DNA from: Chara braunii
Taxonomy: Eukaryota > Streptophyta > Charophyceae > Charales > Characeae
Length of the DNA: 25,795 bases
Reading direction: 5' to 3'
Assembly (NCBI GenBank): GCA_003427395.1
Contig: BFEA01000346.1
Span: forward strand, 224,487-250,281
Part shown: positions 1 to 10,779 of the stretch, in pieces
Position numbering within the stretch: the stretch's first letter is position 1
Layout: every line of letters starts with the position of its first letter
Notes under the pieces: generated by a model
The model's database searches: none
Told to the model about the DNA's origin: nothing
What the model saw: the letters and a program-made list of their open reading frames with translations, nothing else
Translations under genes and position numbers: made by a program

Positions 1-2
1 GT

Positions 3-45
<43 letters not shown>

Positions 46-245
46 TGTGCCAAGGGGAGGGGAGGGGAGGAAGGACCCCTCCCCAACCAGTCAATCAACC
101 AATTAATCAGTCAATCAATCAATCAATCAATAAAAAAAACTATCAATCAATCAATATTTATTTTTTTCTATTTATTAATTTTTTTTTTCTCACACAACAA
201 AAAACACCCCCCCAGATTTTTATTTTTTTGAAGTTTTTTTTTTAC
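1..245. repeat. Microsatellite and low-complexity tract: (GT)n, G-rich, (TCAA)n, poly-T
   Basis: The window opens with an almost pure GT dinucleotide run to about position 50. A purine tract with three GGGG runs follows (about 54-75), then a TCAA/TCAAT tetranucleotide run (about 90-156), then T-rich DNA with homopolymer runs to about 242. Open frames here (Cys-Val repeats and similar) are products of the simple repeat and are not coding. Confidence 0.95.
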
Positions 246-368
246 AGGGCCATAGAGGTCGTATGGGCCTGGGCCAGTTGCACGGAAACTCGGGCGCACG
301 GCCTCAGCCGCCTCTTAGGCCGCAGGATCCGCGACCCTGGGGGTCACGTAGCTTGTTGGCGTCACATG

Positions 369-952
369 TCACTGGTCTCGGAATCCGGTGCGGTTGGCCG
401 TAGTTGAAGGCCGTGCGCCTGTTGTTCTTCCTCCGAGCGGGGTTCGCCAGATGAAACCGGAGGCTGGGTACTCGTGGTCCTGCAAGCACTCCGAGCACGG
501 GGGTTGGGGCCAATACGGAGCGATTGCACGCCAGGGGAGGATGGTCAGCGAATGGAAGGGCAGTACGCGGTGGTAGGGAGGGAAGTCGGTTTCCAAAATA
601 ATTACTCCTGGTTCCGCGACAAGGTGACACATGTACGAGCTGGGGAATTCTTGGTGGTGGGGAATGCGCTCTCGAGCTCGGTCGATATCCCACTCACAGA
701 TGCGCTAGTTTCCCACCGGGTATGGAAATTCAGGAAGTTTTCTCCTTGGTCGTGCAGACAGACACACATGTTCCCAATACTCCCGAAATTCCGGATCTCG
801 TGGTCAGTAATACGAAAAGGGGGTGAGGCGGAAACTCTGTTATTCGAAGAGTTGGACCGAGCACAGGCACTGCAGACACGCGTGTAGGCCACGTTCTTCT
901 GATTGAGCTTACACGTGCATGCACAAGGCCTGCCCTGCGGTCCAAGAGACAA
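369..952 (-). CDS. Unknown Cys-containing protein in two overlapping minus frames, possibly one gene with a frameshift or intron
   Basis: Two minus-strand ORFs overlap: 602-952 (116 codons) and 369-632 (87 codons, in another frame). The first starts with a Cys-rich stretch (CACTC, then VCSACAR) followed by EIRNFGSIGNMCVCLHDQGE. The second is rich in aromatics and prolines and has a CSECLQDHEY segment. Two CxxC pairs split over two frames could be a zinc-binding module broken by a frameshift near 602-632, or joined by splicing. I do not recognise the family. The region is more GC-rich than its flanks, which mildly favours real coding, but the opposite strand is also open (474-887), so the strand is uncertain. 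Confidence 0.3.
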
Positions 953-1168
953 TGACTAATGACCCAAGTCTTGTACGTGTTGGCCTGTTAATCGAGGGGG
1001 GATAGCCCTATGGCGAGATAAACATTTGATCATCTAGCATGCTTATTTAATTTCGACAGACAAATACCCATCGTCCACGAGTTCAGTTTTATGCATACAT
1101 AAACACACAAAAAAAGAAGGTGACAATCATTCATGCATCAGGGTTGTACAAAATTCGATCGTACGCAG
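953..1168. other. Short intergenic stretch with no recognisable feature
   Basis: This AT-rich sequence lies between the unknown ORFs and the 3' end of the LINE remnant. It contains short A runs (about 1108-1117). I see no gene, RNA or repeat in it. Confidence 0.5.
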
Positions 1169-2310
1169 TTAACCAATCAATTTCCATCCATATAGAGGGG
1201 AGAACAAAATGGGAGAAACGATCTCAATCACTATAGACAAGCGAGGAAAAGATCCGAGATGACGATCGGAAAAATACAAAGGCGACTTGCTCCGGATTTG
1301 CAGTTTAATTTCGGGCACCAAAATATCATTCATTTGAACCCGGGTTGTTGCATATTGGTGCAGGATCCTCACCCACCGCTGGAAGCGAGGACCGAAATTC
1401 TTTTTTTTTGAGGCACTTGTCAAAAAAGGTTCAATCCATGTGATCATACATGTTTTCAAACTCAATAACAATAAAGACTACGTTGTACTTTGATTGGCTA
1501 TAAAGGTTTAATCATTTTGTTCATTAGTGCAATATTTTGTTGTATGCTTATATTCCAAATAAAACCAGTCTGTGCCGGATGCACTAGATCTTCAAGCACC
1601 CCAATCATCCTATTGTCCAAGACTTTGGATAATATCTTATACAGTAACTAGCATAGACCACCGTCAAGAGGGTTATGGGTCTATAGTTGCGGATATTCAT
1701 TCTTTCTTAAGGACAACAACTCTTGCCTCAACATCTCCCCAATGTTGGCAGTGTCCTAGACCTCCCCATAAAGTTGCATGAGGTCATTGTTGAAAACTGG
1801 CCGCAGAGTTTTTCAAAATTCCTTTGGAAAACCATTTATCCCTGATATTTTCTCCTCCTCGATCTGTAGGAGCGTCGTCCATATATCTTCCTTGCTTAAT
1901 GGAACCTTCAACTTATCCCTTTGAGTTTGGGTAAGACTGTTTTCCAAAGGGTGTAGGAAATAAGCAATTTCCTCCATTTGGTTGGCCTCCCTTTCACGAG
2001 GAATCTGTGAGGAGAAAAAACCTTGGTAAAAGGTTCTCGCGATTTTCACATACTGCGCTGTCCTGGTAGACACCTTCCCTGACCTAGTGTCCTGGAAGGC
2101 CTCAATAGTAGTTCAGTGAACTCTGATTGATGCTAGGCTGAAGAATTATGAATCCATGGTTGGATAACTTACCTTTGATCCTTATTCTTTGCTATCCGTG
2201 TTGGACATAGTGAAGAAGTTGGTCCTTGAGTTGTTGGTTGGCGACGATATGGTCATCAGGATTGTCCTCGCTTAGCGGGTCATGAAGCTTCCGGTGAATA
2301 TTCAACTATT
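1169..2310 (-). pseudogene. Decayed non-LTR retrotransposon (LINE, L1-like) reverse-transcriptase fragment
   Basis: Read on the minus strand from about 2310 to 1169, three frames together give a diverged LINE reverse transcriptase. In order: a linker (NIHRKLHDPLSEDNP, then LKDQLLHYVQHG); the segment before the RT domain (LTQTQRDKL..PLSKEDIW, then GINGFPKEF, matching the usual KSPGxDGxPxEFYK) at 2073-1813; LLYKILSKVLDNRM..VL and HPAQTGFI at about 1660-1560; EFENMYD at 1463-1443, where active LINEs have DFEKAYD; and FGPRFQRWVRILH at about 1400-1350. Lesions include several in-frame stops (for example TGA at 1431-1433, where Trp is usual) and a frameshift in the nine-base T run at 1401-1409. The C-terminal RT, including the YxDD box, and the endonuclease were not found. 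It is certainly inactive. The family call rests on motif order, not on a database search. Confidence 0.75.
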
Positions 2311-3326
2311 GTTGATGGCGTATGCTTGCAACTAATTTAGAATAGTCTTTTTTTTTTTTGGCTAACAAAAACAGCCCATTCGTGAACCATGTGATCGTTG
2401 AATCAAACTGTTATTTCAACCCTTGACAATAGGCCCAGACATCCCGTAGGAAGGGGGGGGGGGAATGGTTTTTAAGAAAGGAGACATTTAGTGCATAGTA
2501 TCCTCACGCTTGATCTGCTTTTTTTTGGAAAAAGAGAATTGTCACACATGTGCAGTGGTCGAGCCCTGGGTGGGGGCTTTGTGAAAATATCGCCGCAAAG
2601 TTCCGCACAAACTGTACAACATCTTGAATCTCGAATCTCCTATGAGATGAGTATTAAATCAATTAACATGTTATTCATTAAAATAGTACATTATTTTCTA
2701 AATAGTACTTTTGTCGTTCGAGAAACTCGAAAGGTATACAAGGCTGGCGAAAAAAAATGCTCATTATACATTAATACACAACGATAAGAGTCCATGTTCA
2801 ACGGATAAATCCTCAACACATTTAATTTGTTTCAAGACAAAAAGTTCAATTACTGAAGTCGGATACATCCTTACTAAACTGACACACATTTAGACAGTCA
2901 GTATGAACGTAGCATATCAAAGGTTTCCCCTTGTGAGGGACGCTTCGTTGACGCTTTAAAGGGTGCACAAGAGTGACACGAATAACTCATTTTTGAAGTT
3001 TAATTGAATACAAGTAGGATGACTAGGATACATCTGAATCACAATGTCATGTTTCGATATCCATAGGACACAAGTTCGCAAGTTTTATAGTAATACTGGG
3101 ATATATCCGAATCAAAAATTTCATTATTCGGATGGAGAAAATCCGTTATGTTATCAACCGTGCGTCATTCATTAAATATTCTTCACTCAATCAAAAGGTT
3201 GAACTTATGATCATAGCCCGGATCACCCTTCGAGGGAAAATTAGCCAATAATATTATGTTATGATTCCAAGAACAATTATAGCTTACTAAACATTTCTTA
3301 AAACAAAAGGGCGTCGGACGGAGTGA
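2311..3326. other. AT-rich intergenic DNA with weak internal repeats
   Basis: No coding region is recognised. There is a homopolymeric G run at about 2453-2463 and a T run at about 2350-2359. Near 3026 and 3099 two related segments (ggatacatctgaatc, ggatatatccgaatc) lie 73 bp apart. An 8-bp stem (ATCCGAAT, then ATTCGGAT) forms just after the second. The GGAT-NN-ATCC core seen here (2863, 3099) resembles the dyad of the 8-16 kb block, but the flanks do not match. Confidence 0.5.
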
Positions 3327-3429
3327 AGTGGTGGGCAGCATTATGTAGAGATGTTATCATTTGCCGCTTGCTGGGTTCGACCTCACAACCATGAACTTGT
3401 AACATCCCTACCCAATGCTGCCCACCACT
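3327..3429. repeat. Foldback (inverted repeat) element of about 103 bp
   Basis: The left arm at 3327-3359 (begins agtggtgggcagcatt) and the right arm at 3398-3429 (ends aatgctgcccaccact) are inverted copies over about 32 bp with a few mismatches, separated by a 38-nt loop. The loop, read on the minus strand, contains gaggtcgaaccc, loosely like a tRNA B-box. The element could be a small MITE-like foldback or a tRNA-derived SINE relic. No target-site duplication is evident. Confidence 0.7.
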
Positions 3430-4148
3430 CCACCACTGTGTACAGATTATTGGATACTGAAGTGACCAAGAACCTTATAATTATTTTGAAAGATCTCACT
3501 GGATTTTGAAGACAATTGACAACTCATGAGAACTAGATTGAAAATCGAAGACAAATTAAAAACAGAGCGGGACACCCAACCTACATAAGAAGACACACAA
3601 CCATTCTCAAGATAAATGAGAAGTACGCCGTAAAAACTGATAACAATTATGATAATCTGGTTTCAATATTGTGAATTCATAACAGTTACTTCAAAAATTT
3701 CCATTAACCAAAGAGTTGGCGAGGCTATCCAAATCAAGAACATCCACTACGCCATGAGATGTGAACTAAACCTTGCAAAACTGAGTCCCACATTCTACAC
3801 AACCAAACAGTTTGCAAGGCGAGGACGCAGGAAGAATCAGAAACCCACAGTATTTTACAGTGTGAAAATTTCAACTAATCGGACATTCGAACACAAAACT
3901 TTGAAAATGTCGAGATTTATCTTTGAAAAAGCCTACACTATGAAAACATTCACAAATCCGACATCCTGACGGAACTCTAAAAACGTAAGACTCGTTACCA
4001 AAGTGTCGAGACTCGTCTCTCAAAGTGGTGAAAAATAAAAATAATCAGAAAATGCCTATACTACGAAAATGCGCACAAATCTGACATAATGACACAAAAC
4101 TCTAGAAACGTAAGACTGGTCACCAAAAGTCTTAAAAAGTTGAAGTCT
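3430..4148. repeat. AT-rich intergenic DNA with a diverged 123-bp direct repeat (about 3927-4000 and 4050-4130)
   Basis: The segments starting gcctacactatgaaaa (3931) and gcctatactacgaaaa (4054) are direct repeats with a 123-bp offset. Both continue through aaatc-gaca and aaacgtaagactngt. A weak plus ORF (3649-3969) spans the first copy, but it is Lys/Asn/Thr-rich and has no recognisable domain, so I do not call it a gene. Confidence 0.6.
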
Positions 4149-4637
4149 TCAGAAAAAGCCTCTTCGCAGAGCATTCACTATCGGTTCCCATGTCGAACCG
4201 TCCACCATGCAAGCCGAGATTGGAGGTTGAGGCAGACCTTCAAACTCCGTAATGGCAAACGAGAAACCCATAATGTCACCCCCTGCTCCGAGCACAGCAC
4301 GTCTCAAGGTGAAAAGAACTTCTGAAGCTTTTAGATAAGCTCTTGTAAAATCTCCTCGCATCCAATTTTCTCCCCGACGCTCATATATTCGCATGCCGAA
4401 AATGTTCAAATCAGTAAACCTCACCATGATGACGAACATTGTCCGCCCACCCGCCACGATCCTGAAGATTCTCTCATATTGAAAAGGAAACGTTCCTCCC
4501 TTTGTGACGATCGTCAGTCGTTCAGACACTTTTATTTCAATGAAGCCCGAATTTTCAGCCATGTTTTCGAAGTACGTCAAAAGAGGAAAGTCTGTACACT
4601 GCAAAAGACAAAAGTCACAATAAAAGCGTTTCATCAA
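4149..4637 (-). CDS. Hypothetical protein, 162 residues, unknown family
   Basis: This is the longest open frame between the LINE remnant and the DUF7869 pseudogene. It begins MMKRFYCDFCLLQ and ends ALRRGFF. The N-terminus has a CDFC pair. The middle is hydrophobic and beta-like (TIVTKGGTFPF, RIFRIVAGGRTMFVIMVRFTDL), followed by a charged segment (IYERRGENWMRGDFTRAYLKASEVLF) and a Gly-rich turn. No transmembrane helix, signal peptide or catalytic motif stands out. Shorter plus ORFs overlap at 4089-4325 and 4479-4724. It could be a fragment of a mobile-element protein or chance. I do not recognise it. Confidence 0.3.
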   Translation of the reverse strand: MMKRFYCDFCLLQCTDFPLLTYFENMAENSGFIEIKVSERLTIVTKGGTFPFQYERIFRIVAGGRTMFVIMVRFTDLNIFGMRIYERRGENWMRGDFTRAYLKASEVLFTLRRAVLGAGGDIMGFSFAITEFEGLPQPPISACMVDGSTWEPIVNALRRGFF

Positions 4638-4868
4638 GGTCAGGATCGAAAGCCTGAGGTCATTCTACGACGACCAAAACGCCCCCACGCTCAATATCGA
4701 AAATTGATGAAGAACTCTTGTTGATTTGAAGCGCGCAACCGAGAGAGCACAAATCATTACACGATGTATTCCATAGAGTCAAGACTGTTATACTCAGTCC
4801 CTCATAAGGAGTTCCGGATCGATTTTCGACCTTGGACATGGTGGTCTTTGGATCGTCGTAGAGTCACC
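4638..4868. other. Intergenic DNA between the unknown ORF and the 3' end of the DUF7869 pseudogene
   Basis: No gene, RNA or repeat was recognised here. Confidence 0.45.
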
Positions 4869-7725
4869 TCAGATACTGAATCTTGCCCTTGATGAAACAC
4901 TATCCGCGGCTCCCTCAAAAATTTGTGCGCTGACACCATCATCTATATGAACACAATCTTCTCCAACCAGAGCAGCAAACCCATTAACCTGGACTTTAGA
5001 CGGAATTACAAGGCCCGAGGTGAATGGTTTGGTGGAAACTCTTCCTCTCGATGCTTGTTTCCATGCGAATGCCACCGCATCAACATTCTGCCATTGCTCC
5101 TCATCCTCAGCAAATCTTTTTCACTTTTTCTCCCACGCATTCTCGTAATGTTCCTTAAGCGAACGCGATTTCCCCGTAGGACTCTAGTATTGAACTTTTA
5201 CCTGGTTGTAATGTTCAGAGTCCTTGTCTATGACAACTAGAGGCAGCGCTTGACCCACCCAAAACGAAACACCCTTTGCAAGTTCTTCGTCTGGTGGTTG
5301 CAAAATAACAACTGTCTTTCTCAACATCCAAAATTGGGTCAAAGTTTGTCTTCGGGCGATCCTTTTTGTGTCCGACGAACAAGGGTTCTCTTTCAGCCTC
5401 TTTCAGAGTCTTCTGAATCGGACCACACAATTTCTTCCTCTTGTCTCTTCGAGGCGGAAGGCCAAAAGGATGTCATTGGTGTCTTGGATACCCCATTTGC
5501 GATGATATAAGCTCCATGTTCTTTAACACCCTCCCAATAAACAAAAACATTTTCTATACGAGCTACCTCTTTATCCTGATAAGTACTCCACGTCGACTTT
5601 TTCTCTCGGAATAAATGCAAAAAACGATCCACACCTTCACATCCATTCTTGTAATACTCTAGCTCTGTCGGTTGACTTGGAAAAGGGTCGAATGGTTGCA
5701 ATGGATCAGCATACTTGCCGTCGTCATCTCTTCTAAACCAGAAAAGTGAACCGTCTTTGGGCAACCATTCTGTATCGTCGCAAAACTCTTTGTACGATAT
5801 TGCTGGGTTATCATCTACCATATAAAACTTAAGTAAATGTGGCTTCGAGATACCGGTTATATCAGTAGCGAGATATGGTGCTACCATATTTTTCCAGTCC
5901 GCAATTTTATCTAGGAAAATACATTTCAAAGGCTTCTTGTGAGATTGTTCCAGCAAATCGAAAAGTTCATCCATTGTATATGCATCATTATCTTTCAACT
6001 TTTTAGAATAAACGTTGAAAGTGACGTCAACATCTGTATGGGTATGACCGACTATCATGAACCCAATCTCAATCTCCTGAAATACTTCGAACTTCACAAG
6101 AAGTGCTGCCAAGCCACATATGAACTGATTTTTGTTTTCTTTCCAACAGTTATCCGCTTGAATACGCAATCGAGGAGGAAGCGGTGTCCCCGAAGCTTGA
6201 ATTTCACAGAGAGTCCTCATCAAGCATGTAGATGTGCTACTAGCATTGTGCTTGTAGTATGGAAAGTATGTGTATACGTAAATAGAAGGATCTCTGTCGT
6301 GGGCGATTACTGCCGTAAGAGTGGTTCTCATCATCCTGTCGTGTTGCAAGTCCTTTGAGTAGTTTGTCTGCCCGATGTGAGGCAATGTGGTTTTCTTCTG
6401 ATCCATGCCATCAATTATGAGGCAAAGATGCTCAGCAGGACGTAATATTGAATCGAGCTTTGCAAGACAGTAATCTTGCTTATGGTTCACTTGCCGCTCA
6501 TGATGTTCTTTCATCTTTATCTTAAACTTCTTACGGTCTCATTTATACTTCACATTGGCTATGCACTGCTTATAGTAGTTGCATAGAGCACATTTCGTAA
6601 ACGTGTTGGATTGGGCCATACTAACGTGCCAAAGTGTTTGCTCCACATGGCGTAAAAGGTAGACTCGGAGACGACTTCCTGTCCTGCAACCTTCAAGTCA
6701 GATTGAATGGATTCATAAATGGATCTTTTGGTAAAAGCAGCTGGCATCCTACGGCGTGGTCTGCAAACATTGTCGTTTTTAGCCATTTCATTTGGCATAT
6801 CATCAGCGTGATCGTCAATGAATCTTTTCATGCATGCAAGCATTGTGACTACTGTGTTCGAAGGACTACATATACCTGTACGACCGTGTTCTGCGTGCAC
6901 GACATTGTTGTGATACATCCTTTTGTAAATATAAAAGGTATTTCGTGAAATACCCAGTATATTACAATACGCTTGCACGCACAACTTTTGTCTGCATAGA
7001 ACTGGTCGAGTTCGCTCAACATCATCCATCATTACGGTGAAGTCGTGTATTGATTGCAACCACCACTTCCTCCGGTCTGCAAATGTTTTGCAGTACAAAC
7101 CCTCCCTGACTGGCCTAACATCATCAGCAGTAAGATTTGCACAACAAAATTTTATACAACAAAGCATACCACGCACACTTTGAAGAGATTCTAGCCTAAG
7201 CTTAGTCAAAGTTCTTTTGTTCAGGACTCGTTTCGTAGCGGCTTTGTTGGCCATGTTGTATGGTATTTTCTCTCCGGGCAATGGTGCGGGAAGAATGTAA
7301 TGAATATCTCTCTCCTCATGAGATTCACTACGTGAAGTGTTATCCTTAAAGTAAGAGGAAGTAGACACCTCATTATCATTCCCAGACCCAGTATGGTGTC
7401 CACTAACGTGAGAATGAGAATGAGGAACACCGTGAGATTCACTATCGTCAAAGTTGTTCTTTTGCGAAACAGCCCCAGCAGTAGACAATAATTCGGCGGA
7501 TCATTGTTCAGTCCCGCAACCTCCTCCAGTGGTTACATATTCCGTCACACTACAGCTAAGGCTACCCAAGTGCTCCTCACCACCTCGGCTTGACATCTTG
7601 GCACTGCCCACAAGCCTCTGGATGCCGCTATCAGGATCATGCGAGGAATGAAGTCTAACACCCGCATGCACAGCTCCATCCTTACGTACCTTCCGTATCG
7701 CCCGTGAAGTGTTCCATGTTTGCAA
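4869..7725 (-). pseudogene. DUF7869-type gene with a probable RNase H-like core, broken by stops and frameshifts
   Basis: Minus-strand pieces line up as one gene of about 2.7 kb. 7725-7501 is a possible N-terminal extension ending in TGA at 7503-7501. 7488-6559 has a Ser/His-rich N-terminus, a Cys cluster near residues 110-116 (MLCCIKFCC), a helix-turn-helix-like stretch near 170-192 (QAYCNILGISRNTFYIYKR) and HGRTG. A frameshift near 6601 leads into a second frame reading FTKCALCNYYKQC, with TGA at 6541-6539. That frame continues in the 373-codon core 6514-5393: IDGMDQ (D35, D38), ADNCWKENKN (D121, E126) and GHTHTDVD (156-163). This pattern is typical of proteins annotated DUF7869. A further frameshift near 5396 enters a third frame with FWVGQAL and two stops (TAG 5186-5184, TGA 5123-5121), ending at 4869. 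The family has no established biochemical role. The spaced acidic residues suggest a transposase/RNase H-like fold, which is my inference. Confidence 0.7.
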
Positions 7726-8121
7726 CTGCTGTGAACAATCCTCGACGAAGTTTTATCATTTCACGTTATTACCCTTGTGCAAAGAAGACGTCCCTGGAAT
7801 CGGTGATGGAACGCTATTTGACGAGCTCGTCGGTGTCACTACCAGTGCTCCAAAATGATAACACAAGTCACTCGGCTAAATGAACAGCAACATTTCGGCG
7901 AGATGCATGCAGTGTAGGTGAGAAATTGATAAGAGACCTATGGAAAAAGGAGAGGGTCCTGCAACTGCAAATCACCCTGCGTACAGAAAACAGCCGTCAT
8001 GTAGTTAAGAATTTGCACAGAGGCAGAAATGGAATTTTGACTGCTCACAATAAACAGAAGCACACGACAACAAGTCATAAGGACTTAGTCCAATGTATGT
8101 GCGAGGGTTCCAGTAGAAGGG
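7726..8121. other. Intergenic DNA upstream of the DUF7869 pseudogene
   Basis: No convincing gene. A plus ORF (7926-8336) runs into the following tandem repeat and has no recognisable domain. If the neighbouring pseudogene had a promoter, it would lie in this interval, but I see no clear TATA/initiator pair. Confidence 0.4.
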
Positions 8122-8335
8122 GGAAGCATGCGTGCATAATTAGGCTACATTGTAACCTGTGTGGCGGATCCATCCGTTCCGCAATAAGGTATGTAAGACC
8201 CCTTGGGACGATGCATCATGTCAGAAGGGGGCAGCAAAAGCGCATATTAGGCTACACCGTAAGCTGTATGGCGGATCCATCCGCTTCACAACCCCATAAG
8301 GTTTGTAAGACCTCTTGCTACATACCATCATGTTA
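8122..8335. repeat. 107-bp tandem duplication carrying the first two dyads
   Basis: Two adjacent copies share ttaggctaca, gtaa-ctgt-tggcggatccatccg, cataaggt-tgtaagacc and catcatgt. The dyad cores at 8163-8176 and 8270-8284 are 107 bp apart. This is the left edge of the dyad-bearing repeat block. Confidence 0.75.
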
Positions 8336-8635
8336 ACAATAATTTCCGAGCTTAGACCTTGAGCGGTTGTAAAAGGAGAAGAACCAGCATGATCCTACCT
8401 TCCTGTCAAATATAGCACTGCCTGCACCATCCGTAGCATTATGAAGTCTATTGGGGATGCTTTTCTTCAACTGTTCAGGGCCCGAAGTGGGGAAGGCGTA
8501 GACCAGAGTAGTGTGCACGACCGCTGTCCAGTCGGCAGGCAACGACGACGACTCTCGGTTATGCGATACCGTGAACGCAGTGCACCATATGCCTGTGGTT
8601 CATTGCATTCACTGTATCGCGTAACCGAAAGGACG

Positions 8636-9914
8636 ACATATGCTTGTGGGGAGGATGTATCCGCTTCTGGAAACCCGAGTCAGCTTTCCGGTATCCAATA
8701 ATAGGCTACTTTTCAGTGGCCTCGCGACCAGATGCCAATGATCAATGGACTGCAAATAGCTATGGGGAGGATGTATCCTCCCCAGGGTTAACGGCGTATG
8801 GAAAAACTGAACCGCCATTGGTGTTGGTTGGCAATGCCGACAGTCTCGCTCGAGCAAGAGACGCCTTCCCTTTCGGTTATGTGATACCGTGAACGCAGTG
8901 CACCCTATGCCGGTTCTTCTCCCTTTACAACCGCTCCGTATGTAGCTTCTTCAACGCCTCGTGACCGCTCGATAATGATCAAAGGACGACATATGCTTGT
9001 GGGGATATGCCTCTGGGTCGATAATGATCAAAGGACGACATATGCATGAGGAGGATACATCCTCCCCACAGCTATTTGCAGTCCATTGATCATTGGCATC
9101 CGGTCGTGAGGCCACTGAAAGTAGCCTATTATTGAACATGGGAAAGTTGGCTCAGGTTTCCACGGCCCGAAGTGGGGAAGGCGTAGACCAGAGAAGTGTG
9201 CAAGACAGATGTCCAGTCGGCAGGCAGCAACGGCGGCTATAGCTCGACAGGCATAGGGTGCACTGCGTCCACGGTATGGCATAACCAAAAGGGACGGCAT
9301 CTCTTGCTCGAGCGGGACAGTCGGGATTGCCAACCGACACCAATGGCGGCTCAGTTTTTCCAGACACTGTTAACCTTGAGGAGGATACATCCTCCGCACA
9401 GTTATTTGAAGTCCATTGATCATTGGCATCCGGTCGCGAGGTCACTGAAAAGTAGCCTATTATTGGACACCAGAAACCTGACTCGGGTTTCCAGAGGGCT
9501 AGCACAAACCTACATCCTCCCCACAAGCATATGCCATCCTTTGATCATTATCGACCGGTCACGAGGCGTAGAAGAAGCTACGTAGGGAGCGGTTGTAAAG
9601 GGAGAAGAACCGGCATAGGGTGCACTGCGTTCACGGTATCACATGACCGAAAAGGAAGGCCTCTCTTGCTCGAGCGAGACTGTCGGCATTGCCAACCGAC
9701 ACCAATGGTGGTTCAGTTTTTCCAGACGTCGTCAACCCTGGGGAGGATACATCCTCCCCACAGCTATTTGCAGTCCATTGATCATTGGCATCCGGTCGCG
9801 AGGCCACTGAAAAGCAGCATATTATTGGATACCGGAAAGCTGACTCGGGTTTCCAGAGGGCTAGCATAAAAAACCAGAAGCGGATACATCCTCCCCACAA
9901 GCGTATGTCGTCCT
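8636..9914. repeat. Large inverted repeat of the cassette (arms about 8636-8996 and 9536-9914)
   Basis: Read on the minus strand, 8996-8636 matches the plus strand 9536-9914 nearly base for base over about 360 bp. Both run from the tttgatcattatcga segment through gggagcggttgtaaaggg, the GTCGG/CCGAC hairpin and a dyad, to a second dyad ending in ccacaagc-tatgtcgtcc. The main difference is a 21-bp insertion in the right arm near 9862-9882. A further forward copy (9046-9530) lies between the arms. A 49-bp direct duplication (8969 and 9018, tcgataatgatcaaaggacg) marks the orientation switch. Confidence 0.85.
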
Positions 9915-10779
9915 TCGATCATTATCGACCGGTCACGAGGCGTCGAAGAAAGTTACGTAGGGAGTGGTTGTGAAAAGAGAATTGTTAAACTCGCGGGAAG
10001 CCGCTTCGCCACCACAGCGCCATTTAAACCTATGTAGGGAGCGGCCGCAAGGGGAGAAGAACCGGCATGATCCTACCGTTCTGTCAAATACAACACTGCC
10101 CACACCATCCCTGGCGTTGTGAAGTCTATTTGGGAATGCTTTTGATCAGTTGTCCATGGACTGCAGAGGGGAAGGCGTCGATCAGAGTATTGTGCATGAC
10201 AGTTGTCCAGTTAGTACGAGAGCGACGACGACTCTACGTCCACAGGCATAGGGTGCACTGCATTCACGGTATTACATAATCGAAACGGACGGCGTCTCTT
10301 GCTCGACCGGGACGGTCGGCATTGCCAACTGACCCCATTGGTGCAGGTTTTGCAGACGTCTTAAACCCTGATCCTCCACACAGGGATATGCAATCCGTAG
10401 ATCATTAGCGTCCGGTAACGAAGCCTTATCGCCTATTATCGGACACCGGAAAGCGGACTTGGGTTTCCAGACGACTAGCTCAAAAACCCAGAGTAGTGTG
10501 CACGACAGCTCTCCAGTCGGCACGGAAGCGACGACGGCTCTCTGTCGACAGTCATAGAGTGCACGGACGGTGTCTCTTGCTCGACCAGGACTGTCGGTCA
10601 TGCCAAGTTGCCAACTGACACCATCAGTGCAGTTTTTCCAGACACTATAAACCCTGAGGAGGATACATCCTCATCACAGGGACATGCAATCCATAGATCA
10701 TAAGTGTCCGGTCGCGATGATTTATCGCCAGTTACCGGACACCAGAAAGCGGACCCGGCTTTCCAGACAGCTAGCACAA

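Noticed and set aside
54-75. Four-tract G-quadruplex
   Set aside because: Only three runs of four G are present, followed by GG runs. At best it is a weak two-tetrad candidate.
2863-3110. Extra members of the dyad family in the AT-rich region
   Set aside because: Only the GGAT-NN-ATCC core is shared (2863, 3099). The outer arms and flanks differ, so chance is adequate.
3649-3969. 106-codon plus-strand ORF as a gene
   Set aside because: AT-rich, low-information composition, overlaps a diverged direct repeat, and no domain.
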